Assembly: GCF_009498215.1 (NCBI RefSeq)
Contig: NZ_CP043498.1
Coordinates: 3,205,501-3,269,500, forward strand
Length of the DNA: 64,000 bases
Reading direction: 5' to 3'
Origin: Rhizobium grahamii
GTDB lineage: Bacteria > Pseudomonadota > Alphaproteobacteria > Rhizobiales > Rhizobiaceae
The position numbers were made by a program, and so were the translations under genes. The notes below the pieces were generated by a model. That model was not told the DNA's origin and did not search any database. It saw nothing but the letters and a program-made list of their open reading frames with translations. Within the stretch, counting starts at the first letter, position 1. The number at the start of each line of letters is the position of its first letter. This document shows positions 1 to 11,403 of this stretch, in pieces.

Positions 1-305
1 ATACCGAGCTGGCCGGCGATCGACGGATGATCGTCGATGTTCATCTTCACCAGCTTGACGCGTCCCTCGGCCTCATTCACGACCTTTTCGATAACGGGCG
101 TCAGCTGCTTGCAGGGACCGCACCAGGGCGCCCAGAAATCGACGAGTACCGGCTGGTTACGGGACTCCTCGATGACATCCTTCGCGAAGGTCGCGGTGGT
201 CGTGTCCTTGATGTAGCCACCGGCAGCAGCCGGCGCCGCTCCAAAACTCGCCGAAGCGGACATCTGGCCATAGGAATTGCTGTAAGGGTTGTCGTTGCCG
301 CTCAT
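1..305 (-). CDS. Thioredoxin-domain protein (CnoX/YbbN-like), 5' part only
   Basis: Only the first ~101 codons lie in the window; the gene runs off the left edge. After a Ser/Ala-rich N-terminal stretch of about 30 residues comes a thioredoxin fold with the active-site motif WAPWCGPCK. It is followed by the VKLVKMNIDDHPSIAGQLG stretch typical of the fold. Long N-terminal extensions of this kind are seen in rhizobial thioredoxin/TPR proteins annotated as co-chaperonin CnoX (YbbN), which would continue with TPR repeats outside the window. An ordinary thioredoxin cannot be excluded because the C-terminus is missing. The WCGPC motif predicts redox activity. The start is the ATG at 305. Confidence 0.85.
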   Translation of the reverse strand, partial: MSGNDNPYSNSYGQMSASASFGAAPAAAGGYIKDTTTATFAKDVIEESRNQPVLVDFWAPWCGPCKQLTPVIEKVVNEAEGRVKLVKMNIDDHPSIAGQLG

Positions 306-358
306 GGGTATCTCCCGCCGTGCCGGTCAGCCGGCTTTTCTAGCGCTAAAATCGTATG

Positions 359-868
359 TCAGGACGTCACTTTCAAGACAAGCGGCTTGTGGCCCGTCGC
401 TTCCATAAATCGAACGAGATCCGCGCTGCCGATCGAGGTTGTGGCATCGTTCGAAAGCGGATGGCAGTTGACGATATCCTCTTTCATCAGCTCCGCATCG
501 AGAATGAAGGTGACATTGCCGCCGGTATCATTGATGGCGCCAAACGCGGTCACGGAGCCGGGCACGACGCCGAGATATTCCAGGAGCTTTTCCGGCTTGC
601 CGAAGGACACCTTGCTCGCTGCGCCGATCAGCGTATGGACCGTCTTCAGGTCGACCGTTGCGTTTTCTTCGACCGTGAGCAGGAAGAACTGATCCTTTTT
701 GTCCTTTACGAACAAGTTCTTCGTGTGCCCACCCGGAATCTCGTCTCGCAGGGCAACGGATTCGGCAACGGTGAAGACCGGAGCATGAGTCTTCGTGCTG
801 TGCTTGATGCCCAGCCCATCCAGAAACGTGAATAGATCGTCGGCGGTCTTGGGTGTGACGTCGGTCAT
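359..868 (-). CDS. Prolyl-tRNA deacylase, ProXp-ala/YbaK family
   Basis: A 169-residue single-domain protein of the YbaK/ProX aminoacyl-tRNA deacylase family, which hydrolyses mischarged Ala-tRNA(Pro) in trans. Family features visible are the TKTHAPVFTVAES segment near residues 25-40, the GGHTKNLFVKDKK substrate-pocket motif near 46-58, and the GAINDTGGNVTFILD strand near 130-145. The length fits the stand-alone ProXp-ala form rather than the INS domain of ProRS. It lies 53 bases upstream of, and on the same strand as, the thioredoxin-domain gene, so the two may be co-transcribed. Distinguishing ProXp-ala from related Cys- or Thr-specific deacylases is inference. Confidence 0.88.
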   Translation of the reverse strand: MTDVTPKTADDLFTFLDGLGIKHSTKTHAPVFTVAESVALRDEIPGGHTKNLFVKDKKDQFFLLTVEENATVDLKTVHTLIGAASKVSFGKPEKLLEYLGVVPGSVTAFGAINDTGGNVTFILDAELMKEDIVNCHPLSNDATTSIGSADLVRFMEATGHKPLVLKVTS

Positions 869-1117
869 TTCGAGTCCTGTCTGGGTCTAGCTACAGGTCC
901 TGATTAAGTCCCGTATCGATCTTTTGCAATGTTCACACCCGTCGCTTTCGCCTGCATTTGCGGCCTTCTCGACCGATCTGCGTCTGGCCTGGATATTTTT
1001 CTTCGCCTTTGCGTCATTTCCCTGTTGCATTTGAGAATCGTTTGGGCGATATAGCGCCCGTCGCCGCAAGGTGGCGCCCACGGTCCTCCAAACTACCACA
1101 GGCCGTCGGGATTATGA

Positions 1118-1192
1118 GCGGGTGTAGCTCAGTGGTAGAGCACAACCTTGCCAAGGTTGGGGTCGAGGGTTCGAACCCCTTCGCCCGCTCCA
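1118..1192 (+). tRNA. tRNA-Gly (GCC)
   Basis: A complete cloverleaf can be drawn. The acceptor stem GCGGGTG pairs with CGCCCGC. The D-arm is GCTCAGTGGTAGAGC. The anticodon arm CAACC-TTGCCAA-GGTTG carries anticodon GCC. The T-arm has TTCGAAC, and a genome-encoded CCA follows the discriminator T. A rho-independent terminator follows about 20 bases downstream. Confidence 0.97.
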
Positions 1193-1212
1193 AATTTTCC
1201 TAAAGACGCTTC

Positions 1213-1242
1213 AAGCCTCGGTTTTCCGAGGCTTTTGTGTTT
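1213..1242 (+). terminator. Rho-independent terminator after tRNA-Gly
   Basis: A nine-base-pair stem AAGCCTCGG / CCGAGGCTT with a TTTT loop is followed by a T-rich tract. It ends the tRNA transcript. From here to the riboswitch at 1428 no gene is visible. Confidence 0.85.
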
Positions 1243-1427
1243 CTAGGTTCTGCCAAAGTGGCGCCACTGCTTTCGTGTTTTGGCGAGAAATCGCAAACCA
1301 CTGATTCTCATAGCTATTTCCTACAGAGCGTCGCAGCTTTTTTCCGCCGCTTTCCATTAGATGATTCCGTATCTCCGGACCGGTGCTTGACGATTCGGAT
1401 CACCCGGCCTACCGTTGAGGCATTCAC

Positions 1428-3462
<2,035 letters not shown>

Positions 3463-3463
3463 G

Positions 3464-4438
3464 ATGCGTGTTCTTGTCAAAGGGGCCGGCGTCGCCGGCC
3501 TTACCGTGGCGTGGGAGCTACAAAACCGCGGCGCCGACGTCACGGTGTTGGAGCGGCAGGCGACCTTCGCCGGCGCGGCCTCCTGGCTCGCCGGCGGAAT
3601 GCTCGCGCCCTGGTGCGAGCGCGAAAGCGCCGACGCCTCGGTGCTGCAGAGAGGCGAGGACACCGCCGATCGCTGGGAGGCGATCCTGCCTGAGCTGGTA
3701 AAAAGAAACGGTACTCTGGTGGTCGCGCCGCCGCGCGACCACAGCGAGCTGAAGCGGTTCGCTGGCCGAACGACGGGGTATCAGTGGGTTGACGAGGCAG
3801 AGATCGCTGCGCTGGAGCCCAGTCTTGCCGGCCGCTTTCGCGAGGGTCTGTTCTTCCCCCGCGAAGCCCATCTCGATCCGCGGCAGGTCTTGATGGCGCT
3901 CCGCGCCAATCTGAAAGCTGCGGGCGTCATTTTCACGGCCGAGGCCAACGGGAATGACTGCTACGATCGCGTTATCGATTGTACCGGCGCGGCCCGCATT
4001 GGAACCCTCCCCGGCTTGCGTGGCGTTAGAGGCGAGATGCTCTACCTCAAGACCGACGAAGTCACACTTGCCCGGCCCGTTCGCCTGCTGCATCCGCGCA
4101 TTCCCGTCTATATCGTTCCCCGCGGCAATGGCCTTTTCATGGTCGGTGCCACGATGATCGAGACGGAATTTTCAGGCCCGATCGCCGCCCGGTCCCTGAT
4201 GGAACTGCTGAATGCGGCTTATGCCCTGCATCCGGCTTTTGCCGATGCCATCGTGATAGAAACCGGCGCTGGCATTCGGCCGGCCTTCCCCGACAATTTC
4301 CCGCGCGTCGCCCGCCACGGCAACGTCATCTCGCTGAACGGTCTCTACCGCCACGGCTTCCTGCTGGCGCCTACGATGGCGGCGGAAGCAGTGAACCTCG
4401 CCTTCAGTGACCAGCCCAGAGGAGACCGATCCCAATGA
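3464..4438 (+). CDS. thiO: Glycine oxidase ThiO
   Basis: A 324-residue FAD-dependent amine oxidase that oxidises glycine to dehydroglycine for thiazole synthesis by ThiG. The N-terminal dinucleotide-binding motif GAGVAGLTVAWEL is near residues 7-19. The C-terminal block RPAFPDNFPRVAR and the NGLYRHGFLLAP active-site region are those of the DAO family. The start is the ATG one base after the thiC stop. The stop overlaps the thiS ATG (ATGA), pointing to translational coupling. Use of ThiO rather than ThiH is the aerobic route, consistent with a soil rhizobium. Confidence 0.95.
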   Translation: MRVLVKGAGVAGLTVAWELQNRGADVTVLERQATFAGAASWLAGGMLAPWCERESADASVLQRGEDTADRWEAILPELVKRNGTLVVAPPRDHSELKRFAGRTTGYQWVDEAEIAALEPSLAGRFREGLFFPREAHLDPRQVLMALRANLKAAGVIFTAEANGNDCYDRVIDCTGAARIGTLPGLRGVRGEMLYLKTDEVTLARPVRLLHPRIPVYIVPRGNGLFMVGATMIETEFSGPIAARSLMELLNAAYALHPAFADAIVIETGAGIRPAFPDNFPRVARHGNVISLNGLYRHGFLLAPTMAAEAVNLAFSDQPRGDRSQ

Positions 4439-4632
4439 GATTGATCGTCAACGGAGAACCCCAGGACAACGGAGCGTCGACGCTATCAGAGTTGCTGACG
4501 TCGCTGGATTACGAAGGGGACTGGCTGGCAACCGCGGTGAACGGCGAACTCGTCCATCGCGAGGATCGCCAGGATTGTGCGCTCAACGATAACGACAGGA
4601 TCGAGATCCTGTCTCCCATGCAGGGAGGCTGA
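4435..4632 (+). CDS. thiS: Sulfur carrier protein ThiS
   Basis: A 65-residue ubiquitin-fold protein ending in the obligatory Gly-Gly (SPMQGG). The C-terminal glycine is adenylated and thiocarboxylated to deliver sulfur for thiazole formation. It starts within the thiO stop codon and ends two bases before thiG. No thiF adenylyltransferase is in this operon, so that step must be encoded elsewhere. Confidence 0.96.
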   Translation: MRLIVNGEPQDNGASTLSELLTSLDYEGDWLATAVNGELVHREDRQDCALNDNDRIEILSPMQGG

Positions 4633-4634
4633 CG

Positions 4635-5408
4635 ATGCCGACATTCTATGGAGTCGACGTCGAGTCCCGGCTACTACTGGGCACCGCCCGATACCCCTCG
4701 CCCGCGAAACTCTCTGAAGCGGTCCGGCAGTCTGAAACGGAAATCGTGACAGTCTCTCTCCGTCGTGAAGCTGCGGGCGGCCGCAACGGCGGCGCCTTCT
4801 TCGAGATGATCCGCGGGCTCGGCGTCCGCGTCCTGCCGAACACCGCCGGTTGCCATGGCGTATCGGAGGCCGTGCTGACGGCGAAGATGGCGCGCGAGGT
4901 CTTCGCGACGAACTGGATCAAGCTGGAGGTCATCGGCAACCACGACACGTTGCAGCCGGATGTTTTCGGCCTCGTCGAAGCCGCCCGCATCCTCACAGGC
5001 GAAGGCTTCGAGGTCTTCCCCTACACCACAGACGACCTCGTCGTCGCCGAGCGGCTGGTGGAAGCGGGCTGCAAGGTGCTGATGCCCTGGTGCGCGCCGA
5101 TCGGCAGCGCCGCCGGCCCGCTCAATCCGTCAGCGTTGAGGGCGATACGTGCCCATTTCCCCGAGGTTCCGCTTATCGTCGATGCGGGCATCGGACGGCC
5201 ATCGCACGCCACTGCGGTCATGGAGTTTGGCTTCGATGCCGTCCTGCTCAATACAGCCGTAGCCGGCGCCGGCGATCCGGTGGCCATGGCGAGTGCTTTC
5301 GCCAAAGCGATCGAGGCAGGAAGGCAAGCCTACGAGGCCGGAATGCTTGAGCCGCGCGACATGGCAGTACCGTCCACACCCGTCATCGGAAAGGCAGTCT
5401 TTGCATGA
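4635..5408 (+). CDS. thiG: Thiazole synthase ThiG
   Basis: A 257-residue TIM-barrel enzyme that condenses deoxyxylulose 5-phosphate, dehydroglycine and ThiS-thiocarboxylate into the thiazole moiety. The Schiff-base lysine is Lys96 in the [10 protein letters not shown] motif. The phosphate-binding loops [11 protein letters not shown] and [13 protein letters not shown] are intact. Its stop overlaps the thiE start (ATGA). Length and motifs are normal for the family. Confidence 0.97.
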   Translation: MPTFYGVDVESRLLLGTARYPSPAKLSEAVRQSETEIVTVSLRREAAGGRNGGAFFEMIRGLGVRVLPNTAGCHGVSEAVLTAKMAREVFATNWIKLEVIGNHDTLQPDVFGLVEAARILTGEGFEVFPYTTDDLVVAERLVEAGCKVLMPWCAPIGSAAGPLNPSALRAIRAHFPEVPLIVDAGIGRPSHATAVMEFGFDAVLLNTAVAGAGDPVAMASAFAKAIEAGRQAYEAGMLEPRDMAVPSTPVIGKAVFA

Positions 5409-6022
5409 AACTTGATCCCTTTTACCTAATCGTCGACAGTTCGGACTGGGTAGCCCGCCTCGTGCCGCTCGGTGTCAAACTCGTGCAGTTGCGGATCAAG
5501 GATCGCAGTGAAACGGAAATACGCACAGAGATCCGCAATGCAAAGGCCATCTGCGCCGCCGATCGGTGCCAGCTGATCGTCAACGATTACTGGCGTCTTG
5601 CGATCGAGGAGGGCTGCGATTTCATTCATCTCGGACAGGAGGATCTCGCGGATGCTGATCTCGGAGCGATCCGAAGCGCGGGAGTGAAGCTCGGCGTCTC
5701 GACCCACGACGCAGTAGAGCTGACGGCAGCGCTTGCCGTAGAGCCCGATTATATCGCGCTCGGCCCCATCTACGCGACGATACTCAAACAGATGAAATGG
5801 GCGCCACAGGGTCTGGAACGGCTTCGTCACTGGAGATCGCTTGTCGGCGATCTGCCGCTGGTTGCGATCGGCGGGCTGAATATCGATCGCATCGACGGCG
5901 TCTTCGAGCACGGCGCCGACAGCGCCGCTGTCGTGACCGACATAACCTTGAACGAGAACCCCGAAAAAAGGACGCGACAATGGATCGCCGCAACCAACTC
6001 AAAAAGGATTGATTTGCGCTGA
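5405..6022 (+). CDS. thiE: Thiamine phosphate synthase ThiE
   Basis: A 205-residue TIM-barrel enzyme that joins HMP pyrophosphate and thiazole phosphate to give thiamine phosphate. Recognisable blocks are VQLRIKD near residue 30, the [10 protein letters not shown] strand, HLGQEDL with its metal-binding acid, GVSTHD, and the phosphate loop VAIGGLN. The usual threonine-rich GPxxxTxTK loop reads [14 protein letters not shown], a divergence seen in alphaproteobacterial ThiE. It is the last gene of the operon. HMP-P kinase (thiD) is not in the window. Confidence 0.95.
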   Translation: MKLDPFYLIVDSSDWVARLVPLGVKLVQLRIKDRSETEIRTEIRNAKAICAADRCQLIVNDYWRLAIEEGCDFIHLGQEDLADADLGAIRSAGVKLGVSTHDAVELTAALAVEPDYIALGPIYATILKQMKWAPQGLERLRHWRSLVGDLPLVAIGGLNIDRIDGVFEHGADSAAVVTDITLNENPEKRTRQWIAATNSKRIDLR

Positions 6023-6073
6023 CCGTTTCCACATGGTGAACACAGGACAGGAAAACAAACTAGGCTAGAGCGC

Positions 6074-7402
6074 ATGCTACAACGGACCGACGAGGCGGAT
6101 AGCGCACTGATCGACAGGTTGCAGAAAGCCGCGTTCAGCTATTTCCTGAAACACGACAATCCGGAGAACGGACTTGTCGCCGATACGTCCGTTGCCGGCG
6201 TGCCCTGCAGCATTGCGGCGGTCGGCTTTGCACTGTCCTCCTACACCGTGGCCGTCGAGCGCGGATGGATGGAGCGAACCGAGGCGGCTCGGCGGACGAA
6301 AAAGACGCTTTGTTTCTTCGCCGAGGGACATCAAGGCCGGGAACGGCACGCGATCGGCTACAAGGGCTTTTTCTACCATTTCCTGCACATGGATACTGGC
6401 CATCGTGCCTGGAACAGCGAGCTTTCGACCATCGATACGACGTTGCTCGTGGCCGGCATGCTGACGGCGGCAAGCTATTTCGACGGTCCCGATGAGACCG
6501 AGGCTGACATCAGACGGCTGACAACGCTTGTCTATGAACGGATCGACTGGCATTGGGCGCTGAACAAGGGCGAGACCATCTGCATGGGCTGGAAGCCGGG
6601 CAGTGGATTTCTGCGTTGGCGCTGGCAGGGCTATGATGAAGCCGTCCTGCTCTACACATTGGCGCTAGCCTCACCGACGCACCCGGTCCAGCCGTCCAGC
6701 TACGATGCCTTTATCTCGAGCTATTCCTGGATGCTGTTCGGCGAGCAGCCCTATCTCTACGCCGGCCCGCTGTTCATCCACTTCTTCTCGCATGCCTGGA
6801 TCGATTTCCGAGATATCCAGGACAAGCCCATGCGCGAGCGGAATCTCGATTATTTCCGCAACACCCAGATATCGATCGCCGTGCAGCGTGACTATGCCGA
6901 GCGCAATCCCGGCCATTTCGTAGGTTACAACAGGGACGTCTGGGGGCTCTCGGCGTCCGATGGTCCGCCGCCGACGCGCAATATGCGCGGCGGTCGGCAC
7001 CCACGCGTTCTCGGCTATGCCGCCCGCGGTGCGCCGCTTGGTCCGGATGATGGCACCATCGCGCCGTGGGCAGCACTGGCATCGCTACCTTATGATCGTC
7101 AGGCATCGATCGACGGCGTGCGTGCATTGCTTTCGACCTATCCCAACCTGCTTTACGAGGACCGCTTTCCCGGCGGGTTCAATCCGACCGTGAAGACGAA
7201 ACGGCCGGAGGGCTGGGTCGATGACCGTTGTGTCGCCATCGACCAGGGACTTCTCGTGATGTCGATCGAGAACGATCGTTCCGACTTCATCTGGGACTTG
7301 ATGCGCCGATCGCCAGTAATCCGGCGAGGCCTGGAACTGGCTGGCTTTACCGGAGGTTGGCTGGACGAAAGCGTAAGACAGGCCGAACAAAGATCAGCCT
7401 GA
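6074..7402 (+). CDS. Glycoamylase-like domain protein (PF10091, GH144/GH189-type)
   Basis: A 442-residue protein that belongs as a whole to the glycoamylase-like family. That family includes endo-beta-1,2-glucanases (GH144) and the C-terminal domain of the cyclic beta-1,2-glucan synthase NdvB/ChvB. The (alpha/alpha)6-barrel signature is rich in aromatics: YKGFFYHFL, ELSTIDTTLL, GSGFLRWRWQGYDEA, and NRDVWGLSASDGPPP, followed near the end by the DRCVAIDQGLLVMSIEN block. No signal peptide or membrane segment is evident, so it may act in the cytoplasm. It starts 51 bases after thiE and could be read from the same transcript, but no functional link to thiamine is known. Its 3' end overlaps the convergent ABC ATPase by nine bases. 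Beta-1,2-glucan trimming is inference. Confidence 0.8.
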   Translation: MLQRTDEADSALIDRLQKAAFSYFLKHDNPENGLVADTSVAGVPCSIAAVGFALSSYTVAVERGWMERTEAARRTKKTLCFFAEGHQGRERHAIGYKGFFYHFLHMDTGHRAWNSELSTIDTTLLVAGMLTAASYFDGPDETEADIRRLTTLVYERIDWHWALNKGETICMGWKPGSGFLRWRWQGYDEAVLLYTLALASPTHPVQPSSYDAFISSYSWMLFGEQPYLYAGPLFIHFFSHAWIDFRDIQDKPMRERNLDYFRNTQISIAVQRDYAERNPGHFVGYNRDVWGLSASDGPPPTRNMRGGRHPRVLGYAARGAPLGPDDGTIAPWAALASLPYDRQASIDGVRALLSTYPNLLYEDRFPGGFNPTVKTKRPEGWVDDRCVAIDQGLLVMSIENDRSDFIWDLMRRSPVIRRGLELAGFTGGWLDESVRQAEQRSA

Positions 7403-8443
7403 CGACCGGCCCATAAAGACATGCGCCTTGCCGGCGATGTCGAGACGAACGCGATCGCCGCGCGCCGGCAATGCCACGCTGGAGGTCTTGATCAGGATCG
7501 GCGGGAGTGCAACGCCCTCAAGCGAAACCGACACTGTGCATGTGGCACCGCCGAATTCGACTTCCACGACACGACCGCCGTAGTTCGAATTGCTCTCATC
7601 CGTCACGACGCGGATCTGCTCCGGCCGCAGCATGATCTCCACCTTGCCGGCGTGACTGCCGTCGACAGCGACCCGACCGAGCGCGCAATCCGCCAGACCG
7701 TCCCTGACGATCGCCGGCAGGATCACCGCATCGCCAAGGAAAAGAGCGGTTTCACGATCGCGCGGCTGCCTGTAGAGCGACTGCGGCGAGCCGGACTGGA
7801 CAAGCCGTCCTTCACGCAGCACCGCAACCTGGTTGGCGAACGACAGTGCTTCCGCCTGGTCGTGCGTGACGAGGATCGTGGTGATCCCGGCAGCCTGCAG
7901 TACGCGTGCGACCGCCTTGCGCATGTTTTCGCGCAAGCCGGTATCGAGAGCCGAGAACGGTTCGTCGAGCAGCATCAGCCGCGGCTGGCGGCCAAGCGCG
8001 CGCGCAAGAGCCACACGCTGCTGTTGCCCGCCTGACAATTGATGCGGCCGGCGTGTCAGCATGTTGCGGTCGAGTTCGACCATATCGAGCAATTCGGCGA
8101 TCCGCGCGTCGCGGCCAGCTGCGCCGCGCGCGATGCCAAAACCGATGTTCTCGGCAACGTTCAGATGCGGAAAGAGCGCGCCTTCCTGCGATACGATCCC
8201 AATGCCGCGCTTGTGCGCGGGAACGGTAGCCTGGCCATCGGCAAGGAGATCGCCTTCAAGCGTTACACGTCCGGTGTCGGGCTGCTCGAAGCCGGCGATG
8301 ATCCGCAGAAGCGTGGTCTTGCCCGAGCCCGATGGACCGACGATCGCCGTCCGCCCGCCAGCCTCGATATCGAGCGAAATATTGTCCAACGCCTGAACAC
8401 GGCTGTAGCGCTTGCTGATGCCGTTGATGGTAAGCAGCGTCAT
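7394..8443 (-). CDS. Ferric-iron ABC transporter ATP-binding protein (FbpC-type)
   Basis: A 349-residue ABC ATPase with Walker [10 protein letters not shown] near residue 37, Q-loop [10 protein letters not shown], signature [15 protein letters not shown] and Walker [15 protein letters not shown]-terminal TOBE-like regulatory region contains [11 protein letters not shown]. The length and the TOBE domain fit the Fbp/Afu/Sfu ferric-iron importers. It is the last gene of a three-gene minus-strand operon, and its ATG overlaps the permease stop (ATGA). Iron is the inferred substrate, supported by the binding protein and by the iron-responsive operators upstream of the operon. Confidence 0.9.
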   Translation of the reverse strand: MTLLTINGISKRYSRVQALDNISLDIEAGGRTAIVGPSGSGKTTLLRIIAGFEQPDTGRVTLEGDLLADGQATVPAHKRGIGIVSQEGALFPHLNVAENIGFGIARGAAGRDARIAELLDMVELDRNMLTRRPHQLSGGQQQRVALARALGRQPRLMLLDEPFSALDTGLRENMRKAVARVLQAAGITTILVTHDQAEALSFANQVAVLREGRLVQSGSPQSLYRQPRDRETALFLGDAVILPAIVRDGLADCALGRVAVDGSHAGKVEIMLRPEQIRVVTDESNSNYGGRVVEVEFGGATCTVSVSLEGVALPPILIKTSSVALPARGDRVRLDIAGKAHVFMGRSSG

Positions 8444-10055
8444 TGTCCGGCAGTCCGTTTCGATTGAGCATGAAGAAGAAGGGTTAGCGGCAATGACAGA
8501 ACGACCATCATGAACGCATAAGGCGCGGCCGACACATAGTCGATCTCGCTGGTGAGCGACCAGAACTTCGTCGCCAGCGTCTCGACGCCGTTCGGCGCCA
8601 ACATCAGCGTTGCCGTGAGTTCGTTGGTTATGCCAAGCGCGACCAGGGCGATACTCGCCGCGGCACCGGGTGCGGCAAGCCGCATCGTGATCTGCCGAAC
8701 GGCCTGGGAGGGCGTTCGGCCAAGCCCCATCGCCGCCCGTTCAAGCTCCACCGGCGCTTGCGCAATGCTTGCCCGCAGGCCGACCATTGCGCGGGGAAGG
8801 AAGAGGAGAACGTAGGCAAGCAGCAGCGTCGCGAATGTCTGATAGAGTGGCAGGACAAGCCGAACGGTGATCGTCACGAGGGCAAGCGCCACGACGACAC
8901 CCGGTAGCGAACCCACGTAGTAGTGGCAGGCTTCGAGAATGCGCTGGAGACGCCCCGGTGCACGGACCGAAAGCCATGCCATCGGCGCTGCCGCGATCGT
9001 CGCCAGGATACCACCGACGACGGCAAGAATGATCGTCTGTCCGAAGGCATTACCGACCGTATCCAGACGCCAGATGCCGAGCCCGCCGAGATAGAGCCAG
9101 CGCGCCAGCGTCACGAGGGGAACGCCGAGCGTCAGAAGAGCCAAAAGCAGCGGTAGCGCAATCGCAGGCACCACCCACCAGCCTAACCGGCGCCGGTCGG
9201 CCGGTCTCGCGGCACCCGAACCGACACGCGCATAGCGCTCGTTACCCCGGATCAGCACCTCGAGGGAAAGCAGGAGCAGGCAGCAGGCGACCAGCACGCC
9301 ACCGAGCATGTTCGCCGCAGGACTATTATAGGCCGACTGAAACTGATCGACGATCGCGGTGGCAAAGGTGTCGAAGCGGATCATCACGTAGAGCCCGTAT
9401 TCCGACAACAGGTGCAGCGCGATCAGCAACGAGCCGCCGCAGATCGCCAGCCGCAATTGCGGCAGTATCGTCCGGAAAAAGACACCCAGGAGTTGAGACC
9501 TAGGGAAGCGGCCGCATCCTCGATCGCCGGGTCGAGCCGCCGCAGGGCTGCTGCAACGGGTAGATAGAGAAACGGATAATAGGCAAGCACCGAAACGAAG
9601 ACGCCGCTCGTCAGGCCGCGCATGCCCGGAACGAGACTGACCCAGGCGTAGCTGTGTACGAAAGCCGGCACGGCGAGGGGAGCAACCGCAAGCCAGGACC
9701 ACAGGCGCGCGAAAGGTATATCGGTGCGCTCCGTAAGCCAGGCCAACGTGACGGCCAGTGCGATCGAGAGCGGCACAGTGAGGGCTTCCAGGAAAACCGT
9801 ATTGACCAGCAACTCGCCGACGCGGGGACGAAACACCAGTTCGCGCACCGTCTGCCAGCCGACATCGATGGTAATCCAGGCGATGAAGCCGAGCGGAACG
9901 AGGCTGAGCAGCGCAACAAAGGAAGCGACAAGGACCACGGAAACATGCGGCATGCGGAAACGCAGCCGGTCCAATCCCTTAACTGGCCGCACCTTTGGCG
10001 CATCATGGCCAGGAGCGAGCACTCTATTGTCTTGCAGCAAGGCAACCGCCTTCAA
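8440..10055 (-). pseudogene. Ferric-iron ABC transporter permease (FbpB-type), frameshifted
   Basis: Two reading frames together encode one permease of about 538 residues with the duplicated binding-protein-dependent inner-membrane domain of FbpB/SfuB. The 5' frame runs through [10 protein letters not shown] near 9490 and then degenerates. The next frame resumes at [17 protein letters not shown]. Inserting one base at about 9485/9486, inside a CCC run on the plus strand, joins them exactly. The start is uncertain: the longest frame uses a TTG at 10055. The 3' end overlaps the ATPase start. As written the importer would lack a working channel. A sequencing indel is the likelier cause, because both flanking genes are intact and in the normal order. 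Confidence 0.85.
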
Positions 10056-10169
10056 ACGCTGAAAAAGGAAGGCAACCGCTTATGGAAAAGCGGTTGCCAC
10101 TGCGCATGCCGTAAGGTTTTCTTGAGCCAAAAGCAACAGTTTTGGCTTCAGAGATCGAGGCAGAAGAGC

Positions 10170-11198
10170 CTAGATGAGGCCGGCAGCCGTCATCAGTTCG
10201 GTGACCTTCTTGCTGTTGAGCTTCGCAGCATCAACCTTGGGTGCGTTCAGATCCTTGAGCGGAACCAGCTTGTCGTTCGAAGCCGCGTCCTTGCCGATAG
10301 CGTATTCATAGGACGTGCCCGTCTTCAGAATCTCCTGGCCCGCCTTGCTGGTCACGTACTTGAGGAACGCCTGCGCCTCTTTCATGTGCTGGCTCGACTT
10401 TAGAATGCCACCGCCGGAAATGCTGACGAATGCGCCCGGGTCCTGGTTCTTGAAGTAGTGCAGCGCGACGTTCTTGCTGTTCTCGCCCGTCTTCGCCTGA
10501 TCGCCGAACCAGTAGTAGTGATAGATGACGGCGCCTTCGACTTCGCCCGCGTTGACCGCCTTCATGGCAACGCTGTTACCCTTGTAGGGTGTTGCGTTTT
10601 CCTTGAGCGCCTTCAGCCAGGCGGCTGTTGCTTCCTCGCCCTTCAACTCGAGCAGAGCGCTGACGATCGCCTGGAAATCGGCGCCAGCCGGAGATGCACC
10701 CCAGCGGCCCTTCCAAGCCGGATCAGCCAGATCGAGCAGCGACTTCGGCAGCTTGTCTTCAGTCAGCTTGGTCTTGTCGTAGGCAAAGACGGTCGAACGA
10801 GCGGCAATGCCGGTCCACATGCCGTCCGAAGGGCGATACTCTTCCGGCACCTGAGCCAGCGTGTTCTTGTCAACGGGGGCAAACAGGCCGGCGCTGTCCA
10901 CCAGCGTCATCGCCGGCGAGTTCTCGGTGAGGAAAACGTCTGCGGGAGAGGCATCGCCTTCCTGGATGATCTGGTTGGCGAACTGCATGTCGCTGCCCTG
11001 ACGCATCGTCACCTTGATACCGGTCTCCTTCGTGAAGGCATCGACCCATTCGCGGCCAAGGCTTTCATGCTGCGCATTGTAGACCACGATACCTTCGGAA
11101 TCGTCTGCCCGTGCAACGCCGCTGGTCAGAGCAGTAGCGGCAAACAAAGCCGTTGCGACAGCAATTGCACCCGAAAGACGGTTAAAGGAAAAGTCCAT
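10170..11198 (-). CDS. Ferric-iron ABC transporter substrate-binding protein (FbpA-type)
   Basis: A 342-residue periplasmic binding protein. Residues 1-35 form a Sec signal peptide with hydrophobic core AIAVATALFAATALTSG and a likely cleavage after ARA. The mature part has the class-F iron-binding blocks EGIVVYNAQHESLGREW, ADVFLTENSPAM and the YHYYWFGDQA segment with clustered tyrosines that bind Fe(III). The ATG at 11198 is chosen because GGAGGG lies just before it; the in-frame ATG at 11210 sits on that ribosome site. It is the first gene of the operon with permease and ATPase, and the upstream region carries two iron-responsive operator motifs. Confidence 0.93.
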   Translation of the reverse strand: MDFSFNRLSGAIAVATALFAATALTSGVARADDSEGIVVYNAQHESLGREWVDAFTKETGIKVTMRQGSDMQFANQIIQEGDASPADVFLTENSPAMTLVDSAGLFAPVDKNTLAQVPEEYRPSDGMWTGIAARSTVFAYDKTKLTEDKLPKSLLDLADPAWKGRWGASPAGADFQAIVSALLELKGEEATAAWLKALKENATPYKGNSVAMKAVNAGEVEGAVIYHYYWFGDQAKTGENSKNVALHYFKNQDPGAFVSISGGGILKSSQHMKEAQAFLKYVTSKAGQEILKTGTSYEYAIGKDAASNDKLVPLKDLNAPKVDAAKLNSKKVTELMTAAGLI

Positions 11199-11257
11199 GA
11201 TACCCTCCATGCTGGTTCACTCCACGTCCCCGGACGCGGTGAAGCTCGTATATTTTT

Positions 11258-11276
11258 CTTGAATTAGCATTTCAAG
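11258..11276 (-). promoter_or_regulatory. Iron-responsive operator 1 (RirA-type, TGA-N9-TCA)
   Basis: The palindrome CTTGAATTAGCATTTCAAG contains TGA-N9-TCA with six-base perfect arms. It lies about 60 bases upstream of the iron-binding-protein ATG. RirA in Rhizobiaceae represses iron-uptake genes through IRO boxes of this form. Assignment to RirA is inference from the motif and the operon content. Confidence 0.65.
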
Positions 11277-11306
11277 TTTCAGCACGGGATGCCTGATCAC
11301 AAATAC

Positions 11307-11323
11307 TTGAGATATTTGATCAA
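11307..11323 (-). promoter_or_regulatory. Iron-responsive operator 2 (RirA-type, TGA-N9-TCA)
   Basis: A second match, TTGAGATATTTGATCAA, is again TTGA-N9-TCAA and lies 47 bases further upstream of operator 1, in an AT-rich promoter region. The tandem arrangement strengthens the case for iron control of the importer. Confidence 0.6.
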
Positions 11324-11350
11324 TTTTAGAACGCTTCTAGACCGGAAACA

Positions 11351-11384
11351 AAAAAGACGACGGCACGATTGCGCCGTCGCCGTC
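11351..11384 (-). terminator. Rho-independent terminator after the lysine-catabolic operon
   Basis: Read on the minus strand, a GC-rich stem (GACGGC / GCCGTC core) is followed by TTTTTTG. It lies just downstream of the amaB stop and separates that operon from the iron-transport promoter. Confidence 0.65.
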
Positions 11385-11403
11385 TCATGCAGAGTAGCAG
11401 CGA

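Noticed and set aside
887..1099. 70-codon minus-strand frame between the deacylase gene and tRNA-Gly
   Set aside because: No ribosome site, odd Arg/Lys/Gln composition and no recognisable domain; probably promoter and leader DNA.
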